From: Actinosynnema sp. ALI-1.44
GTDB lineage: Bacteria; Actinomycetota; Actinomycetes; Mycobacteriales; Pseudonocardiaceae
Direction: 5' to 3'
Length of the DNA stretch: 64,000 nucleotides
Assembly: GCF_001984155.1 (NCBI RefSeq)
Contig: NZ_MTQO01000033.1
Location: 1-64,000 of the forward strand
Part shown: one piece after another, positions 62,663 to 64,000 of the stretch
How the letters are laid out: each line of letters starts with the position of its first letter
Position numbering within the stretch: position 1 is the stretch's first letter
Made by a program: the position numbers and the translations under genes
The notes under the pieces: model-generated
Databases searched by the model: none
The model's input: only the letters and a program-made list of their open reading frames with translations
Told to the model about the DNA's origin: nothing

Positions 62663-63730
62663 GTGTCAGGTTTTCGGGTCAACAGCGGGTATCTGCGCGG
62701 GTACGCCCGCCAGCTCGAAGCCGACCGCGATCACGGTGTCGCGCAGGTTTCGAACTACAGCAACGCGCACGGCCGCAACTTCGACCGGTTCAGCGGTCTG
62801 CTGGAACCGGCCCAGTGGTACGAGTCGATGCTCGTCGACCTCTGGACGCAGATGCTCGACAAGCAGCGGCAGCTGCTGACCGGCACAGTGGACGGTTTGC
62901 GGCAGACCGCGGACGAATACGACAGGATCGACCAGTCCACCGCGAGCAGTCTGTCGGCGTTCGGCAACCTCCTCGGTGAGGCCGAATCCGGCGGCGCACC
63001 GGCAGGCGGTGGCGCGGTGGCAGGACCGTTCACGCAGGGCGCGAACGTCGCCATGGCTCCGCCGAAGGACGAGAACCTGGTGCAGGGCGTGTACGAACGC
63101 ATCGAGGCCCTCGTCGGCGAGTTCACCGATCCGATCAAGCAGGTCACCGGGTACGACATCATCGCCGAGTGGACGCCGGTCCTGCTGGGCGACTGGGGAG
63201 CGTTGCGCAGGCACGCCGACGCATGGGACCAGGTCGGCAAGGCGATGGAGGCCATCGAGGCGGACCTCAACCTCGGTATGGGCATCCTCATGCCGGAGTG
63301 GCAGGGCGGCGAGGGCACGGGCGGCGGGGCGCCCGCGTTCGAGCAGCACATGCGCGACCGGGTCATCCTGAGTTGCGCCATGTACAAGGAGATCGCCAAC
63401 CTCAACAAGGAGGGCTTCGACTTCGCGGCGATCAGCTACGAGGCGATCATCACCAACGGCCTGTGGCTGTTGGAGTACTACGGCGTGCGGTTCAGGGCCG
63501 TCGTGAAGAAGGTCGTCAAGGCATTGCGGGAGGTCACCATCAACCCGAAGACGTGGTACGACCTGATCGACGAGCTGGTCTCGATCGTGGATGACTACAT
63601 CGACTTCGTGAAGAACTCCATCAAGGCCTTCGAGATCTGCGTCAAGCAGCTCATCGAGATGATCGAGCTCGGCATCGCCGAGGTGAAGACCATCATGACG
63701 TTGGTCGAGTGGAAGATGAAGGGCAACTGA
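62663..63730 (+). CDS. WXG/LXG-like helical protein, probable type VII secretion substrate
   Basis: 355 residues from GTG 62663 (AGGTAGGAAC upstream). The N-terminal 110 residues are helical in ESX-substrate style (YLRGYARQLEADRDHGVAQV; FSGLLEPAQWYESMLVDLWT; LTGTVDGLRQTADEYDRIDQ). A Gly/Ala-rich linker follows (GGAPAGGGAVAGP). Then comes a middle with ALVGEFTDPIKQVTGYDIIA, DWGALRRHADAWDQVGKAME and IEADLNLGMGILMPEWQGGE: helix - WxG-type turn - helix. The C-terminal half contains amphipathic helices (IDFVKNSIKAFEICVKQLIE). Probably a secreted effector or its scaffold; the toxin activity is not recognised. Confidence 0.7.
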   Translation: MSGFRVNSGYLRGYARQLEADRDHGVAQVSNYSNAHGRNFDRFSGLLEPAQWYESMLVDLWTQMLDKQRQLLTGTVDGLRQTADEYDRIDQSTASSLSAFGNLLGEAESGGAPAGGGAVAGPFTQGANVAMAPPKDENLVQGVYERIEALVGEFTDPIKQVTGYDIIAEWTPVLLGDWGALRRHADAWDQVGKAMEAIEADLNLGMGILMPEWQGGEGTGGGAPAFEQHMRDRVILSCAMYKEIANLNKEGFDFAAISYEAIITNGLWLLEYYGVRFRAVVKKVVKALREVTINPKTWYDLIDELVSIVDDYIDFVKNSIKAFEICVKQLIEMIELGIAEVKTIMTLVEWKMKGN

Positions 63731-63737
63731 GCACCGG

Positions 63738-64000
63738 GTGATCACCCAGGCGTTGATCGCGGCCGCGACCTCCGTGGTCAGCCTCGGCAGCTCTATCGCC
63801 GTGTTCATCAGCAGCGTGCTCATCGACCTCGGCATGCTGCTGGCCAAGATCGGCAAGAAGCTCGCCAAGCTGCTCAAGGGCCTGTCGAAGTTCGCCAGGA
63901 GGTTCGCGGACAAGTCGGACAACCTCAAGCGAGCAGCCTATGCGGGCGGGCCGCCTGGTGCTCGCGTCCTCCAACTGGCGCCCCCATCGCCCACCCTGGC
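63738..64000 (+). CDS. Membrane-associated protein, N-terminal part
   Basis: GTG 63738 opens eight bases after the previous stop and the frame is open to the window edge (87 codons). It reads ALIAAATSVVSLGSSIAVFI, SSVLIDLGMLLAKIGKKLAK, then a basic helix LLKGLSKFARRFADKSDNLK. One or two hydrophobic helices are followed by a Lys-rich one. It continues the operon of the WXG-like protein; the family cannot be told from this part. Confidence 0.6.
   Translation, partial: MITQALIAAATSVVSLGSSIAVFISSVLIDLGMLLAKIGKKLAKLLKGLSKFARRFADKSDNLKRAAYAGGPPGARVLQLAPPSPTL

Overview
The window looks like an accessory, rearranged stretch of the chromosome of a high-GC actinomycete, most likely of the Pseudonocardiaceae type (Saccharothrix, Lentzea, Kibdelosporangium relatives). 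The reasons are the GC-rich third codon positions, frequent GTG starts with GTGA/ATGA overlaps, and typical actinobacterial families: a DUF397 protein, a DUF574 methyltransferase, an Lsr2 remnant, an ECF41 sigma factor, Tn554-like recombinase cassettes with a DUF6262 protein, a DUF2637/Spd plasmid protein and IrtAB-like transporters. The genus is an inference. Roughly a third of the window is gene debris: fragments of at least six transposon or recombinase types, and many genes that are one or two frameshifts away from intact.

Region 1-12 kb: the start of a DNA ligase at the left edge; a caspase-like (clan CD) protein; a YcaO enzyme with a 37-residue acidic peptide just upstream (a possible RiPP precursor pair); a secreted protein; a truncated and frameshifted ligase-polymerase (LigD) abutting an IS5 remnant; Tn554-like recombinase and SagB-like dehydrogenase fragments; a berberine-bridge-type flavin oxidase; a frameshifted lsr2. 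Region 12.5-19 kb: a 1277-residue multidomain protein of unknown function, Tn554-type recombinase debris with DUF6262, a NUDIX hydrolase and a DUF1048 protein.

Region 19-30 kb: a large secreted protein (Ig-like plus barrel-like), a secreted duplicated-domain protein coupled to a decayed FAD oxidoreductase, a cut-off ferritin-like protein, a SAM methyltransferase, a DUF397 protein, and a tightly coupled hydrolase - hexapeptide acyltransferase - tyrosine phosphatase operon. Region 30-36.1 kb: a Tn7/Tn5053-like transposition module (TniB remnant, TniQ) whose right end lies 5 bp from the left end of a second, transposase-less element (33452..36094). That element carries a MerR regulator and an MFS exporter and is bounded by perfect 12-bp ends.

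Region 36-47 kb: a methyltransferase fragment, an IS481-like element inserted at the 5' side of both its neighbours, an RHS polymorphic toxin remnant (deaminase tip) with its SMI1/KNR4 immunity gene in AT-richer DNA, rearranged transposase pieces, and an ECF41 sigma factor with two near-identical outward promoters driving itself and a YceI/endonuclease-phosphatase pair. A 3' tRNA-Arg fragment at 47.06 kb suggests an old integration site. Region 47-52 kb: an arsenic island (broken ACR3 pump and flavoprotein, intact ArsR, a small Cys-rich protein and ArsM). Region 52-58.5 kb: a clean, translationally coupled siderophore transport operon (two exporter-fold ABC proteins, lipoprotein, permease, ATPase), followed by a hydrolase, a TetR regulator, a decayed DUF2637 plasmid gene, an orphan type I-E-like CRISPR repeat, another IS481-like remnant and the start of a type VII secretion-like gene set at the right edge.
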